Shown: positions 45,465-54,650 of the stretch, one piece after another | How positions within the stretch are numbered: the stretch's first letter is position 1 | Layout of the letters: every line of letters begins with the position of its first letter | NCBI GenBank assembly: GCA_001442925.1 | Contig: LDXX01000004.1 | Location: 313,001 to 377,000, forward strand | DNA from: Candidatus Kryptonium thompsonii | Lineage (GTDB): Bacteria > Bacteroidota > Ignavibacteria > Kryptoniales > Kryptoniaceae | Direction: 5' to 3' | DNA: 64,000 bases | Made by a program: the position numbers and the translations under genes | The notes under the pieces: model-generated | Database searches by the model: none | What the model was told of the DNA's origin: nothing | Seen by the model: only the letters and a program-made list of their open reading frames with translations

Positions 45465-46493
45465 ATGGAAGACCCAAACCTAAAAATTGAAAGGATTAGA
45501 CGGAAGCTTGGGATTGATACAAGACTTTGCGTGTTTGAGTTATCTGAAGGTTTCCTTAAAATATCTGATGCAAAAATAATTAAAAGCGCTGGTAAGCTAA
45601 TCAAACATTATTTTATCAAAACCCCCGTTAAACTTTTACCTGATAAGGAACTATCTCTAAGGTATGGCGTTTGCAATGTTGGAACTGCTCCCGTCTTTAA
45701 AGAGCCATCTATGAGAAGCGAACAAACAACCCAAATTATATTGGGTGAAACTTTTGATGTCCTTGAAATTAAAGATGATTGGGTTAGGATAAGGTTGCAT
45801 TTTGATGGATATATTGGTTGGGTTTACAAGCCGCAAATGGCTTTAATGGATTCGGGTAAATTTTCAGAGTATATGAATAAACCCAAAGTTGAGTTTACTT
45901 CGAATTTCGGCTTCGTTTATTCAAAACCTGATGTTAATTCAACTACTTTAAGAGATGTTGTCGTTTGTTCTGTTTTAAATTATCTTGGTTCAAAAGATGG
46001 TTGGTTGAAGGTTGAACTTCCTGATGGAACTTATGGATTTATCAGAAAATCGGAAGCAAAACAATTCAAAGCTGTGAAGAAACAAAATATAAGCGATATA
46101 ATCCAAACGGCGAAGAGGTTTCTTGGTGTATCTTATGTGTGGGGCGGAAAAACTCCAAAAGGTTTTGATTGTTCTGGATTTGTCCAAACTGTTTACAGGA
46201 TAAATGGAATTCAATTGCCGAGAGATTCGGATATGCAGTGGGAGGTTGGAAAATATATTGGGAAAAATTTTTCAAAGTTTAAAAAGGGCGACCTTTTGTT
46301 TTTTAGTTCGGATGGCAGAAGGATAACACATGTTGGAATTTTTACAGGTAGAGGTAAAGAAATAATTCACGCTTCAGGGTTTGTAAGGTTAAATAGCCTT
46401 GATAAAGGAAGCGGTCTTTATAGCGAACGTCTTGAGAGAACTTTTGTGGGTGCAAGAAGAGTTTTTAATTTTAAAAAACAGGAAATAGTTTAA
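45465..46493 (+). CDS. NlpC/P60 cysteine peptidase with SH3-like domains
   Basis: A 342-residue protein with an N-terminal region, two bacterial SH3-like stretches (GVCNVGTAPVFKEPSMRSEQ with WVRIRLHFDGYIGWV, and GFVYSKPDV with GWLKVELPDGTYGFI) and a C-terminal NlpC/P60 domain: YVWGGKTPKGFDCSGFVQTVY with catalytic Cys near residue 235, DLLFFSSDGRRITHVGIF with the His near 290. The layout matches gamma-D-glutamyl-L-diamino acid endopeptidases of the YkfC type, which trim wall peptides. No signal peptide is seen, which suggests cytoplasmic muropeptide recycling (inference). ATG 45465 is chosen over TTG 45456. Confidence 0.86.
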   Translation: MEDPNLKIERIRRKLGIDTRLCVFELSEGFLKISDAKIIKSAGKLIKHYFIKTPVKLLPDKELSLRYGVCNVGTAPVFKEPSMRSEQTTQIILGETFDVLEIKDDWVRIRLHFDGYIGWVYKPQMALMDSGKFSEYMNKPKVEFTSNFGFVYSKPDVNSTTLRDVVVCSVLNYLGSKDGWLKVELPDGTYGFIRKSEAKQFKAVKKQNISDIIQTAKRFLGVSYVWGGKTPKGFDCSGFVQTVYRINGIQLPRDSDMQWEVGKYIGKNFSKFKKGDLLFFSSDGRRITHVGIFTGRGKEIIHASGFVRLNSLDKGSGLYSERLERTFVGARRVFNFKKQEIV

Positions 46494-46583
46494 ATTTTTC
46501 AGTGGAGGTGAGTTAAATTCAAGGGAGAAGTTCAATTCAAATTTCGTTTATACGAGAAAAAAGGAGATGGGATATCAAGCCCG

Positions 46584-47084
46584 TTGGACAAAAAGGTTCT
46601 CGTTTTAAATCAAAATTATGAGCCGATGAGTATATGCCCTGTTAGAAAGGCAATTAATTTGATTTATCTTGGCAAGGCAGAACTTATCGCAGCGAAGGAA
46701 GGACAATACATAAGGTCTGTTTCGTATTCGATTCCTTTCCCGACGGTTGTCAGGCTTGCATATTATATTCATATGCCATATCGGAGGATAATTTTAACTC
46801 GGAAAAATATTCTCAAAAGGGATAACCATAGGTGTCAGTACTGTGGGCGCACAGGCGTTCCGCTTACAGTTGATCATGTCATCCCTAAGTCAAAAGGTGG
46901 GGAAGACACATGGGAAAATCTTGTTTGTGCATGTGTGCAATGCAACAATAGAAAGGGCGATAGAACACCCGAAGAGGCAGGGATGAAGTTGTTGAGGAAG
47001 CCAATGCGACCCAATCCAATTCTTTTTATCAAGAATTTTGTCGGTGAGATCGACGAAAGTTGGAAGCCGTATCTATTCTTGTGA
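46584..47084 (+). CDS. HNH endonuclease family protein
   Basis: A 166-residue protein of a housekeeping-like HNH family common in the FCB group. It starts KKVLVLNQNYEPMSICPVRKA and carries the HNH module near residues 83-125: CQYCGRTGVPLTVDHVIPKSKGG, then NLVCACVQCNNRKGDR, with both zinc CxxC pairs. Targets of these proteins are not established. The start is uncertain: TTG 46584 is used here, but the frame stays open upstream to a TGA at 46509, and a strong ribosome-binding site lies at 46504-46511 without an in-frame start codon. An ATA at 46572, 5 nt after AAGGAG, is another option. Confidence 0.8.
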   Translation: MDKKVLVLNQNYEPMSICPVRKAINLIYLGKAELIAAKEGQYIRSVSYSIPFPTVVRLAYYIHMPYRRIILTRKNILKRDNHRCQYCGRTGVPLTVDHVIPKSKGGEDTWENLVCACVQCNNRKGDRTPEEAGMKLLRKPMRPNPILFIKNFVGEIDESWKPYLFL

Positions 47085-47087
47085 GAA

Positions 47088-48473
47088 TCAAACAGTTCTT
47101 GAAAATATAGGTTTTTCCCTCATCATTTTTTCGATGTACGCATCAAAGCACATGGCGATATTCCTTATCACGAGTCGCCCCATCAGGGTTACGATTATTT
47201 TATCATCTGTTAATTCAACAAGCCCATCTTCAATGAACTCTTGAAGCTTCGGAATTGAATCGGCAAAGTATTCATCAAAGTTTATATTGAACTTTTTCTC
47301 AACTTCACTTTTCGTGAGTTCCATATCGCACATCAATCGCATTATTACATGTTTTCTTATGATGTCGTCCTGATTCATTCTATAGCCGATGGCTGTCGGA
47401 AGTTTACCTTCGTCAATCCTTGCGTAATAATCTTTCAATTCCTTATAATTTTGTGCGTATATGTTTTGAAATTGGCTTATCGCAGACATTCCGAAGGCAT
47501 AAAGATCAGCTCCAGCTCTGGTTGAGTATCCTTGAAAATTTCTATAAAGTGTTTTTTCCTTTTGGGCAATTGCAAGTTCATCATCTGGTTTTGCGAAGTG
47601 GTCCATTCCAATGTAGATGTAGCCAGCGTCGGTGAGTTTTTCTATCGTCATTTTCAAAATTTGCAGTTTAATCTCAGGTGCTGGCAAATCTTCTTTTTTT
47701 ATGACGCGTTGATGTGGTTTAAGCCATGGTACATAAGCAAAGTTAAAAACCGCAAGTCGTTCGGGGGAAAGTTCAATCACTTTATCGATTGTTTTCTCAA
47801 ATGATTCAAGAGTTTGAAAAGGCAAACCGTAAATTAAGTCAAGGTTTATGCTCTTAAATCCAAGTTCACGCGCCCAATCTATCGCTTGTTTTGTGATCTC
47901 CTCGGGTTGGATTCTGTTTACTGCTTTTTGAACTTTTGGATCAAAATCTTGTACCCCCATGCTTATTCTGTTAAATCCAACCTCGCGAAATGCTTTCATA
48001 TGTTCGTAAGTTAAACCGCGCGGGTCAATTTCAACCCCAACTTCAGGGTCATCAACATATTGAAATCTCTCGTTTATAAATTCCCCAAGTTCCTTTATCT
48101 CATCTGGATTAAGATAAGACGGAGTTCCACCGCCCCAATGTAGTTGGGTTACTTTTCTTTTGGGTGAAATTAATTTCCAAACCATATCAATTTCTTTTTC
48201 AAGATAGTCAAGATATTTTCTTATCGTTTCGCGTCTGTGTGTTACAAGCATATTGCACCCGCAGAAATAGCAGAGCGTATCGCAAAAGGGTATATGGAAA
48301 TAGAGCGATAAATCAGCAGTTGAATTTTGGAGATTATTTTCAACGATTGCATTTTTGTAATCATCTGGACCAAAATCTTTTGAAAAAGCAGGGGCTGGTG
48401 GGTAACTCGTATATCTTGGTCCAGGACGATCGTATTTTTTCAAAAGCTCTATATTGATATTTTCAAACTTCAT
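47088..48473 (-). CDS. hemN: Oxygen-independent coproporphyrinogen III oxidase HemN
   Basis: A 461-residue radical SAM enzyme that decarboxylates coproporphyrinogen III without oxygen. It begins with the HemN-type PGPRYTSYPPAPAF, has the cluster motif CDTLCYFCGC (CxxxCxxC plus the fourth Cys of true HemN) near residue 62, and LHWGGGTPSYL, GVQDFDPKVQKAVNRIQP and AFGMSAISQF. This separates it from the HemW homologues. It is the last gene of the heme operon and overlaps hemE by 4 nt. Confidence 0.95.
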   Translation of the reverse strand: MKFENINIELLKKYDRPGPRYTSYPPAPAFSKDFGPDDYKNAIVENNLQNSTADLSLYFHIPFCDTLCYFCGCNMLVTHRRETIRKYLDYLEKEIDMVWKLISPKRKVTQLHWGGGTPSYLNPDEIKELGEFINERFQYVDDPEVGVEIDPRGLTYEHMKAFREVGFNRISMGVQDFDPKVQKAVNRIQPEEITKQAIDWARELGFKSINLDLIYGLPFQTLESFEKTIDKVIELSPERLAVFNFAYVPWLKPHQRVIKKEDLPAPEIKLQILKMTIEKLTDAGYIYIGMDHFAKPDDELAIAQKEKTLYRNFQGYSTRAGADLYAFGMSAISQFQNIYAQNYKELKDYYARIDEGKLPTAIGYRMNQDDIIRKHVIMRLMCDMELTKSEVEKKFNINFDEYFADSIPKLQEFIEDGLVELTDDKIIVTLMGRLVIRNIAMCFDAYIEKMMREKPIFSRTV

Positions 48474-49528
48474 GGCTCATTTGCATTTATTTTGTGGTAA
48501 TTTTTGCTTTTCGTTTTAACTGTTTCGACAAGAACTTTCACATTTTCAACTGGGGTGTCAGGCAGGATACCATGACCAAGGTTGAAAATATGTCTGTTGC
48601 CAATTCCATATTTTTCAAGAATTTTCATTGCCTCATGTGCAACTATCTCTGGCTCGGAAAGGAGAATCACTGGATCGAGATTTCCTTGAATTGAGATTTT
48701 TTCATGAGATTTTTCTCTTGCTTTTTTTATATCAAATGTCCAGTCAATACTTATAACATCGCACCCTGTATTTATGATTTCCTCAATCCATTGCCATGTC
48801 CCCTTGGAAAATAAGATCACAGGGATTTCATCAAATTTTGATTTAATCCTTTCAATTACATACGCGATGTATTTGAGAGAGAATTCTTTAAATTCATCGT
48901 AACTTAAAATTCCACCCCATGTATCAAATATCTGAACTGCGTCAGCTCCATATTCAATTTGTGCGATTAAAAAATCTGAAACCGCAAGTGTGATTTTTTC
49001 AAGTAATTTGTGTGCGAGTTTGGGTTTTAGGTAGATTAACAATTTTGCATTTTTGAAATCTTTTTCCTGCTCACTTTCAACCATATACGCAAACAATGTC
49101 CAAGGCGAGCCAGCGAAACCAATTAATGGAACATCAATATTTCGTTTTGTTAATTCAATGGCATTTAACACATATTTTAATTTTTCAGTTGGATCGGGAA
49201 TGCAAAGATTTGCGATGTCAGATTCACTTTGAATATATCTCTCAAATCGTGGTCCTTTACCCTCATCGATATAAAGTTTTAATCCCATCGCTTCGGGTAG
49301 GACGAGAATATCGGAGAAGATTATTCCTGCGTCAACCCCGATTATTTCGATAGGTTGGATCGTTATCTCCGATGCAAGTTCGGGAGTTTTTATCATTGTA
49401 AGAAAGTCGTATCTCTGCCGTATCTTTCTATATTCAGGTAAATATCTCCCCGCCTGACGCATTATCCATATCGGCGTTCTCTCTATTTTCTCACCTTTGC
49501 ATGCCTTTAAAAATATATCGTTTTTCAA
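48470..49528 (-). CDS. hemE: Uroporphyrinogen decarboxylase
   Basis: A 352-residue enzyme that converts uroporphyrinogen III to coproporphyrinogen III. The N-terminal signature PIWIMRQAGRYLPEYR is present, with IIFSDILVLPEAMG, GFAGSPWTLFAYMVE, the catalytic region IFDTWGGILSYDEF and the C-terminal FNLGHGILPDTPVENVK. It overlaps hemD and hemN by 4 nt each (ATGA), so translation is likely coupled. Confidence 0.96.
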   Translation of the reverse strand: MKNDIFLKACKGEKIERTPIWIMRQAGRYLPEYRKIRQRYDFLTMIKTPELASEITIQPIEIIGVDAGIIFSDILVLPEAMGLKLYIDEGKGPRFERYIQSESDIANLCIPDPTEKLKYVLNAIELTKRNIDVPLIGFAGSPWTLFAYMVESEQEKDFKNAKLLIYLKPKLAHKLLEKITLAVSDFLIAQIEYGADAVQIFDTWGGILSYDEFKEFSLKYIAYVIERIKSKFDEIPVILFSKGTWQWIEEIINTGCDVISIDWTFDIKKAREKSHEKISIQGNLDPVILLSEPEIVAHEAMKILEKYGIGNRHIFNLGHGILPDTPVENVKVLVETVKTKSKNYHKINANEP

Positions 49529-50301
49529 TTTTGAGCGAGCAATTTTGTTTTCTCTTCATTCATAAGTTCAGCTAAAAGTTTGGCGTTTGGCTTCGGTGAA
49601 AATTTCATCGGATTTATATCAACATTTAATCCAAATTTTTCGCATTCTTTTAGCGTTGTCTGGCCAATCACTGCTATTTTTTGACCGTTGAATTTTATAT
49701 TATTGAAAATCTCAAAAAAATTTCTCACGCTTGACGGGCTGAAAAAGGTTATAAATTTTATCTCACCATTTTCAATCATTCTCTCGATGTTTTCTTTTTC
49801 CACTTCGCTTATCTCTGGTTTTATCGTTTTATAAACGATCACATCATCAATAGCAAGACCTTTTTCCTTAAAAATTTTTATGAAGTTTTCATCGGTGAGA
49901 TTGCCTCTTGGGAATAAAAATTTTGCCTCCTTTTTCTCTGAAATAATCTTCAAAAACAAACTCTCTTTATCAGATTTTTCGGGTAGTATTTCAACATTGA
50001 AGCCATATTTTTCGATTTCTTCTTTCGTTTTTGTCCCAACAGCGTGAAATCTTTTCCCACGCAGTTTTTCAAGTGCGTGGAATTTTGTAAATCTATCGAA
50101 GAAAAATTTAACTGCGTTTGTGCTTGTAAAAATTATGTCAGTATACTTGTCGATTTGTTTGATTTTTTCATCGACCTCTTCCCATGAATCTGGTTCAACT
50201 ATCTCAATTGTTGGAAAGAAGACACAGGTGAAGCCATACGATTCAAGATATTGGGCGAATTCGGTCGCTTGCGATTTTGCTCGTGTTATGAGAACTTTCA
50301 T
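49525..50301 (-). CDS. hemD: Uroporphyrinogen-III synthase
   Basis: A 258-residue two-lobed enzyme that closes hydroxymethylbilane to uroporphyrinogen III. HemD sequences are weakly conserved; typical pieces are MKVLITRAKSQATEFAQYLE, IIFTSTNAVKFFFDRF, FHAVGTKTKEEIEKYGF, ITFFSPSSVRNFFE and KIAVIGQTTLKECEKFGL. The position between hemC and hemE, with 4-nt overlaps at both ends, supports the call. Confidence 0.92.
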   Translation of the reverse strand: MKVLITRAKSQATEFAQYLESYGFTCVFFPTIEIVEPDSWEEVDEKIKQIDKYTDIIFTSTNAVKFFFDRFTKFHALEKLRGKRFHAVGTKTKEEIEKYGFNVEILPEKSDKESLFLKIISEKKEAKFLFPRGNLTDENFIKIFKEKGLAIDDVIVYKTIKPEISEVEKENIERMIENGEIKFITFFSPSSVRNFFEIFNNIKFNGQKIAVIGQTTLKECEKFGLNVDINPMKFSPKPNAKLLAELMNEEKTKLLAQN

Positions 50302-51239
50302 TTTTTATCATTTGCTTTTCTTACCTCATCAAGTATTTTAGCACCACCTTGCTCAAGGAGTCTTTCAGCGAGTTCAATACCAAGTTTTTCAGTATCTCCA
50401 TTTACATCTCCTTCAATTGAGTCACGAACGAGAAGTGAGCCGTCAAGGCTACTTATCATTGCTGAGAGCTTAACTTTCCCATTTGAGATGCAAGCAAATG
50501 CTCCAATTGGAATTTGGCACCCACCCTCAAGATGCTTTAGGAGTGCTCGCTCAGCTTTCGTTGCAAGTTCAGTTTCCAAATGATTTACTTTCCTCACAAT
50601 TTCGAAAATTTCTGTATCATCCTCCCTTATTTCAACCGCTATCGCACCTTGACCGACGGCAGGTAAGATTATATCCGTTGGGATCAATTCAGATATTCTG
50701 TTGGTGTAGCCCATTCGTTTTATTCCAGCGTACGCTAAAACCATTCCGTTCCAGTTTGATTCATCAAATTTTTTAAATCTCGTGTCAACATTACCGCGAA
50801 TGTCAACGAACTGAAAATCAGCTCTGAAGTGAAGAAGTTGTGCTTTTCTTCTCAGGCTGCTGGTTGCAATGGTTGAATTTAGGGGAAGTTCTGCGAGTTT
50901 TAAATTATCTTTGGAAATCAGAGCATCTCTCACATCTTCTCGCTCTAATACGGCACCAATTATTAAGCCATCTGGCAATTTTGTCGGTAGGTCTTTTAAG
51001 CTATGAACTGCAAGATCAATTTCACCATTTAAAAGTTCAATTTCAATTTCCCTTGTAAAAATTCCTTTATCTCCAATTTTTGAAAGCGGTGAGTCAAGAA
51101 TTTTATCCCCTTTGGTCTTGATGATTCTTACTTCAAATTCAAGGTCTGGGAAAATCTTCAAAAGTTTTTCCTTTACAAATTCCGTCTGCCACAGCGCAAG
51201 CTTACTACCACGCGTACCTATGATTATTTTTTGCTTCAT
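50298..51239 (-). CDS. hemC: Hydroxymethylbilane synthase (porphobilinogen deaminase)
   Basis: A 313-residue enzyme joining four porphobilinogens. It begins IIGTRGSKLALWQTEFVKE, has AVHSLKDLPTKLPDGL, the active-site arginines in TSSLRRKAQLL and the cofactor-binding Cys in HLEGGCQIPIGAFA near residue 240, to which the dipyrromethane is linked. Length is normal. It starts 11 nt after hemA. Confidence 0.96.
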   Translation of the reverse strand: MKQKIIIGTRGSKLALWQTEFVKEKLLKIFPDLEFEVRIIKTKGDKILDSPLSKIGDKGIFTREIEIELLNGEIDLAVHSLKDLPTKLPDGLIIGAVLEREDVRDALISKDNLKLAELPLNSTIATSSLRRKAQLLHFRADFQFVDIRGNVDTRFKKFDESNWNGMVLAYAGIKRMGYTNRISELIPTDIILPAVGQGAIAVEIREDDTEIFEIVRKVNHLETELATKAERALLKHLEGGCQIPIGAFACISNGKVKLSAMISSLDGSLLVRDSIEGDVNGDTEKLGIELAERLLEQGGAKILDEVRKANDKK

Positions 51240-51250
51240 TTCGTAGCGGT

Positions 51251-52516
51251 TTATTTTTGTTCAAGTCCAAACAACTCCCTTACAAACTGTATAAACTTTA
51301 TTCTTTCTGACTCAGGTTTTCCATTTGATGATTCTCGGATGTTTACCGTTGGTGTGTGAAGAAGTTTATTTATAAGCGATTTTGTAAGTGCATCAACTTT
51401 TTCAAAATCTTCGGGAGAGAATTTATTTTTATATTTTTCAATCTCAAGTCGCCTTATCTCTTCGAATCGATCTCTCAAAAGTTTTATCGTCGGCGCGACT
51501 TGATGAGCTTCATACCATTTTATTAATTTCTTAAGCTCTTCATCAATTATCTGTTGAACCTTGGGAATTTCATTTAACCTTCTTTCGTAGTTTGATTTTG
51601 CTATTGATTCGAGGGAGTCGATATCTTCAAGAAATACATTTTCGATATCTTTGATTTTTGGCTCAACATTTCTGGGAACTCCGATATCTATGATCAGGAT
51701 TGGTTTATTTCCTCTTTTTGAAATGGCGTTTTTTACTTGGTGGAAGGTGAGTATATAATTATCGACCGTTACGGAGCTTATGACGATGTCAACTTCAGCA
51801 AGCTTATCTGGGATTTCTTCAAGTTTTATAACTTTTCCATTAAATTGCTCAGCGAGTTTTTGAGCTCTTTCAATTGTTCTGTTTGCGATGTAAAGCTCAC
51901 TTATACCGTGAGCTACGAGATGTTTTGCTGTAAGTTCAGCTGTTTCGCCTGCCCCGATGAGCATTCCTTTCTTTTTGGAGAGATCTGCAAAAATTTTTTC
52001 TGCAAGTTCGACAGCTGCGTAGCTTACTGAAACCGCACCTTCGCTTATTGATGTTTCCGATTTCGCTCTTTTTCCTGTTCTAAAGGCGGTGTGAAAAACT
52101 TCGTGTAAAAGCGTTCCAACCACGCCACATTTCACAGCAACTTCGTAAGCATCTTTCACCTGTCCAAGAATTTGAACATCACCGATTAACATTGAGTCAA
52201 TGCCTGAGGCAACTTCAAGCAGATGTCTGATTGCATCGTAAGAGCGCATTATATAAAAGTGAGACGGATCTACAAATCCAGTGGCTTCTTTTTTAGAAAT
52301 CAAGAAATCTATCAATTGTTCGGGTTTAATTTCTTCGCTTTTTAAAACTCCGTAAAGCTCGGTTCTATTGCAGGTTGAGAGGAGAACCCCTTCTTTTAGA
52401 AACAGATAAACAATTTCAGGCAGTATCTTTTCTGTTTCTTCAAGTGTATAGTAAATTTTTTCTCTTACTTCAACGCTTGCCGTTTTATGATTTAATCCAA
52501 CAAGCAATAGATCCAT
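51251..52516 (-). CDS. hemA: Glutamyl-tRNA reductase
   Basis: A 421-residue NADPH enzyme that makes glutamate-1-semialdehyde, so heme is made by the C5 route. It shows LVGLNHKTASVEVREKI, the nucleophile Cys in LLSTCNRTELYGV near residue 48, GEVQ-like GDVQILGQVKDAY, the Rossmann loop MLIGAGETAELTAKHL and the dimerisation tail. The partner hemL and the next enzyme hemB are not in the operon. It lies 22 nt after the ccsA/hemX-like gene. Confidence 0.96.
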   Translation of the reverse strand: MDLLLVGLNHKTASVEVREKIYYTLEETEKILPEIVYLFLKEGVLLSTCNRTELYGVLKSEEIKPEQLIDFLISKKEATGFVDPSHFYIMRSYDAIRHLLEVASGIDSMLIGDVQILGQVKDAYEVAVKCGVVGTLLHEVFHTAFRTGKRAKSETSISEGAVSVSYAAVELAEKIFADLSKKKGMLIGAGETAELTAKHLVAHGISELYIANRTIERAQKLAEQFNGKVIKLEEIPDKLAEVDIVISSVTVDNYILTFHQVKNAISKRGNKPILIIDIGVPRNVEPKIKDIENVFLEDIDSLESIAKSNYERRLNEIPKVQQIIDEELKKLIKWYEAHQVAPTIKLLRDRFEEIRRLEIEKYKNKFSPEDFEKVDALTKSLINKLLHTPTVNIRESSNGKPESERIKFIQFVRELFGLEQK

Positions 52517-52538
52517 CGAAAGAAGGGGGATTTAATTG

Positions 52539-53363
52539 TTAATAAAATCTGTGAAATCCTGACATCGCATTTGCAAATCCCATAAGAATGAAGACAAGTA
52601 TAAAGCCAACTATTGTCATAGTGGCTGTCTTTTTACCCGATAGGTTTGCTATTTTTCTAATCCCTAAACCGCCACCGTAAACAAGCCATATTATTAAAGT
52701 TCCAATAAGTTTTGCATCTGTGTAGGAGAAATTTTTAAATGCTTTGGGTAGCCAGATAAACCCAACGGTGATGACAAATGTCAATGCGAAAAAGCCAACG
52801 GTTGCTGATTTGCAAAGCATGGATTCAATTTTTTCAAGGTTTGGCAGATTTTTATAAACCGTATCAAATGTTTTGCTTTTGATTTTGTTATAAAGCATTA
52901 TGTAAAGAAGTCCGTAAATTGCTGAAAGGGCAAAAGCAGAATATCCAACGAGGGCTGAAGTTACATGTAGCGCAAGAAGCTCATTTTTTAAAACATCATA
53001 TTCAAAACCATAAATATCCCTTGAGAAAATCCCCGACACTATCACAAGAACTGAGGCGATAAGAATTGCAAAAAAGCCTGTATTTTTAATTTTTGTTATA
53101 AATTCAATTATGACATAAGCAAGTGCAAGCGAGAATCCAAGCACATTCAAAAGTTCAAAAACCGATGTCACGGGTGGGTGTTTAAGTTCCGCTGTCCTGA
53201 TGATAAGGTAAATAAAGTGGAGTGTTAAGGTAAAGATGAGAGACTTGGTTTTTAGTCTTCGTGCTATTTTGTCGTCTTTAAAGAACGCACGACCATAAAG
53301 CCAACTTGTTATTATGTATAAAATCGACAAGGTGATTTTGAAAATTTTCAGAACCAGAAGCAC
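52539..53363 (-). CDS. CcsA/HemX-like membrane protein, first gene of the heme operon
   Basis: A 274-residue polytopic membrane protein with about eight spans, of the cytochrome c assembly (CcsA/CcmC/HemX) superfamily: RTAELKHPPVTSVFELLNVLGF and HVTSALVGYSAFALSAIYGLLYI are characteristic. The tryptophan-rich heme-handling motif (WGxxWxWD) is not preserved; the corresponding stretch reads WLPKAFKNFSYTDAKLIGTLIIW in outline, with Phe/Tyr instead of Trp. This fits HemX, a protein encoded next to hemA that lowers glutamyl-tRNA reductase levels in Bacillus, better than a cytochrome c synthetase. Function here is inference from position. Confidence 0.78.
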   Translation of the reverse strand: MLLVLKIFKITLSILYIITSWLYGRAFFKDDKIARRLKTKSLIFTLTLHFIYLIIRTAELKHPPVTSVFELLNVLGFSLALAYVIIEFITKIKNTGFFAILIASVLVIVSGIFSRDIYGFEYDVLKNELLALHVTSALVGYSAFALSAIYGLLYIMLYNKIKSKTFDTVYKNLPNLEKIESMLCKSATVGFFALTFVITVGFIWLPKAFKNFSYTDAKLIGTLIIWLVYGGGLGIRKIANLSGKKTATMTIVGFILVFILMGFANAMSGFHRFY

Positions 53364-53518
53364 GATAATTGAATCGTTAGTTTTTACAGATGTAAATATA
53401 ACTTGTTTTCAAGATTGAAGCAAGTTTTGGCAATTTAAGGTGCTATTGCAACGGGGAGTTTGTAAAATCAAAAAATTTTATTATTTTTAAATCCAAAAAT
53501 AAAAGATGGCGTCCAAAG

Positions 53519-54632
53519 ATGTTTGAGAATTTTAGGGCAAAAGTTGAAGAAATCTCCGAAAGGTTTGAAACTTTAAGGAGGTTTCTTTGACATAGAGGGA
53601 AAGAGGAATTATTTGGCTGAACTTGAGGGGAAAACTGCAAATCCTGATTTCTGGAACGATTTACCATCGGCACAAAAGACTATGCAGGAGATAAGCAGAA
53701 TTAAAGATTGGCTAAACGAGTGGGAGAGCGTTCAAAAGATGCTTGAGGATGTAAAAGTTCTCGTTGAACTTGCGGAGGAGTCGCAAGATATTGCATTTAC
53801 GAGTGAACTGCAAAGGGAGATAAAAAAGCTTGAGAAAAAGATTGATGAGCTTGAGCTTAAAAATCTTCTGAATGGTGAAGATGATCCTAAAAGTGCGATT
53901 TTAACAATTCATTCAGGAGCTGGAGGAACGGAAGCGCAGGATTGGGCGGAGATGCTTTTGAGAATGTATCTGCGCTGGGCTGAAAGAAATGGATACAATG
54001 CAACTGTGGTTGATATACTTGAAGGGGATGGCGCAGGGATAAAAAGTGCTGTTGTTGAAATTGAAGGTCCTTATGCCTATGGCTATTTAAAGGCAGAAAG
54101 TGGCGTTCATAGACTTGTGAGGATTTCACCTTTTGATGCGAACAAAAGAAGACACACATCTTTTGCTTCAGTTTTTGTTTACCCAGAACTTGACGAGGGA
54201 GACACAAAAATAGAGATAAATCCAGATGATTTAAAAATTGAAACATTTAGAGCGGGAGGACATGGCGGTCAAAATGTTAATAAAGTTGAAACCGCCGTTA
54301 GAATTACGCATATACCAACTGGAATTGTCGTTCAATGTCAAAGCGAACGATCACAATATCAAAATAAGATGAGGGCGTTGCGTTTGCTCCAGTCAAGGTT
54401 GTATCAACTGCAGAAAGAGAAGGAGAGGGAGAAACTCGACGAGTTTGAGAAGCAAAAGAAAAAAATAGAATGGGGAAGTCAAATCCGTTCGTATGTCTTC
54501 CACCCATATAATCTCGTCAAGGATCACAGAACTGGCTATGAGACATCAAACATTCAAGCAGTTATGGATGGTGAAATAGATGAGTTTATAAAGGCATATC
54601 TTTTGAGTTCTGTTAAGGCAAATTCCAACTAA
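53519..54632 (+). CDS. prfB: Peptide chain release factor 2 with programmed +1 frameshift
   Basis: RF2, about 370 residues, which terminates translation at UGA and UAA. The gene begins at ATG 53519 ([23 protein letters not shown]), meets an in-frame TGA at 53588-53590 and continues in the +1 frame from GAC 53589 with [15 protein letters not shown]. The body has the SPF anticodon-like tripeptide ([15 protein letters not shown]), and the catalytic GGQ ([17 protein letters not shown]). Without the shift the product would lack its first domain. It stands alone between the divergent heme operon and yicC. Confidence 0.95.
53575..53590 (+). promoter_or_regulatory. RF2 programmed frameshift site
   Basis: AAGGAGG at 53575-53581 (internal Shine-Dalgarno), a 3-nt spacer, then CTTTGA at 53585-53590 followed by C. 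This is the classical RF2 arrangement: low RF2 lets the ribosome pause at UGA and slip from CUU to UUU. Confidence 0.93.
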
Positions 54633-54650
54633 AGTTTCTCTTCATCGCAG

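Noticed and set aside
45278-45490. A 70-codon plus-strand frame beginning MSPGGIEPPTSCLKGR
   Set aside because: It is the antisense of tRNA-Lys; this type of peptide is a well-known false ORF produced by tRNA complements.
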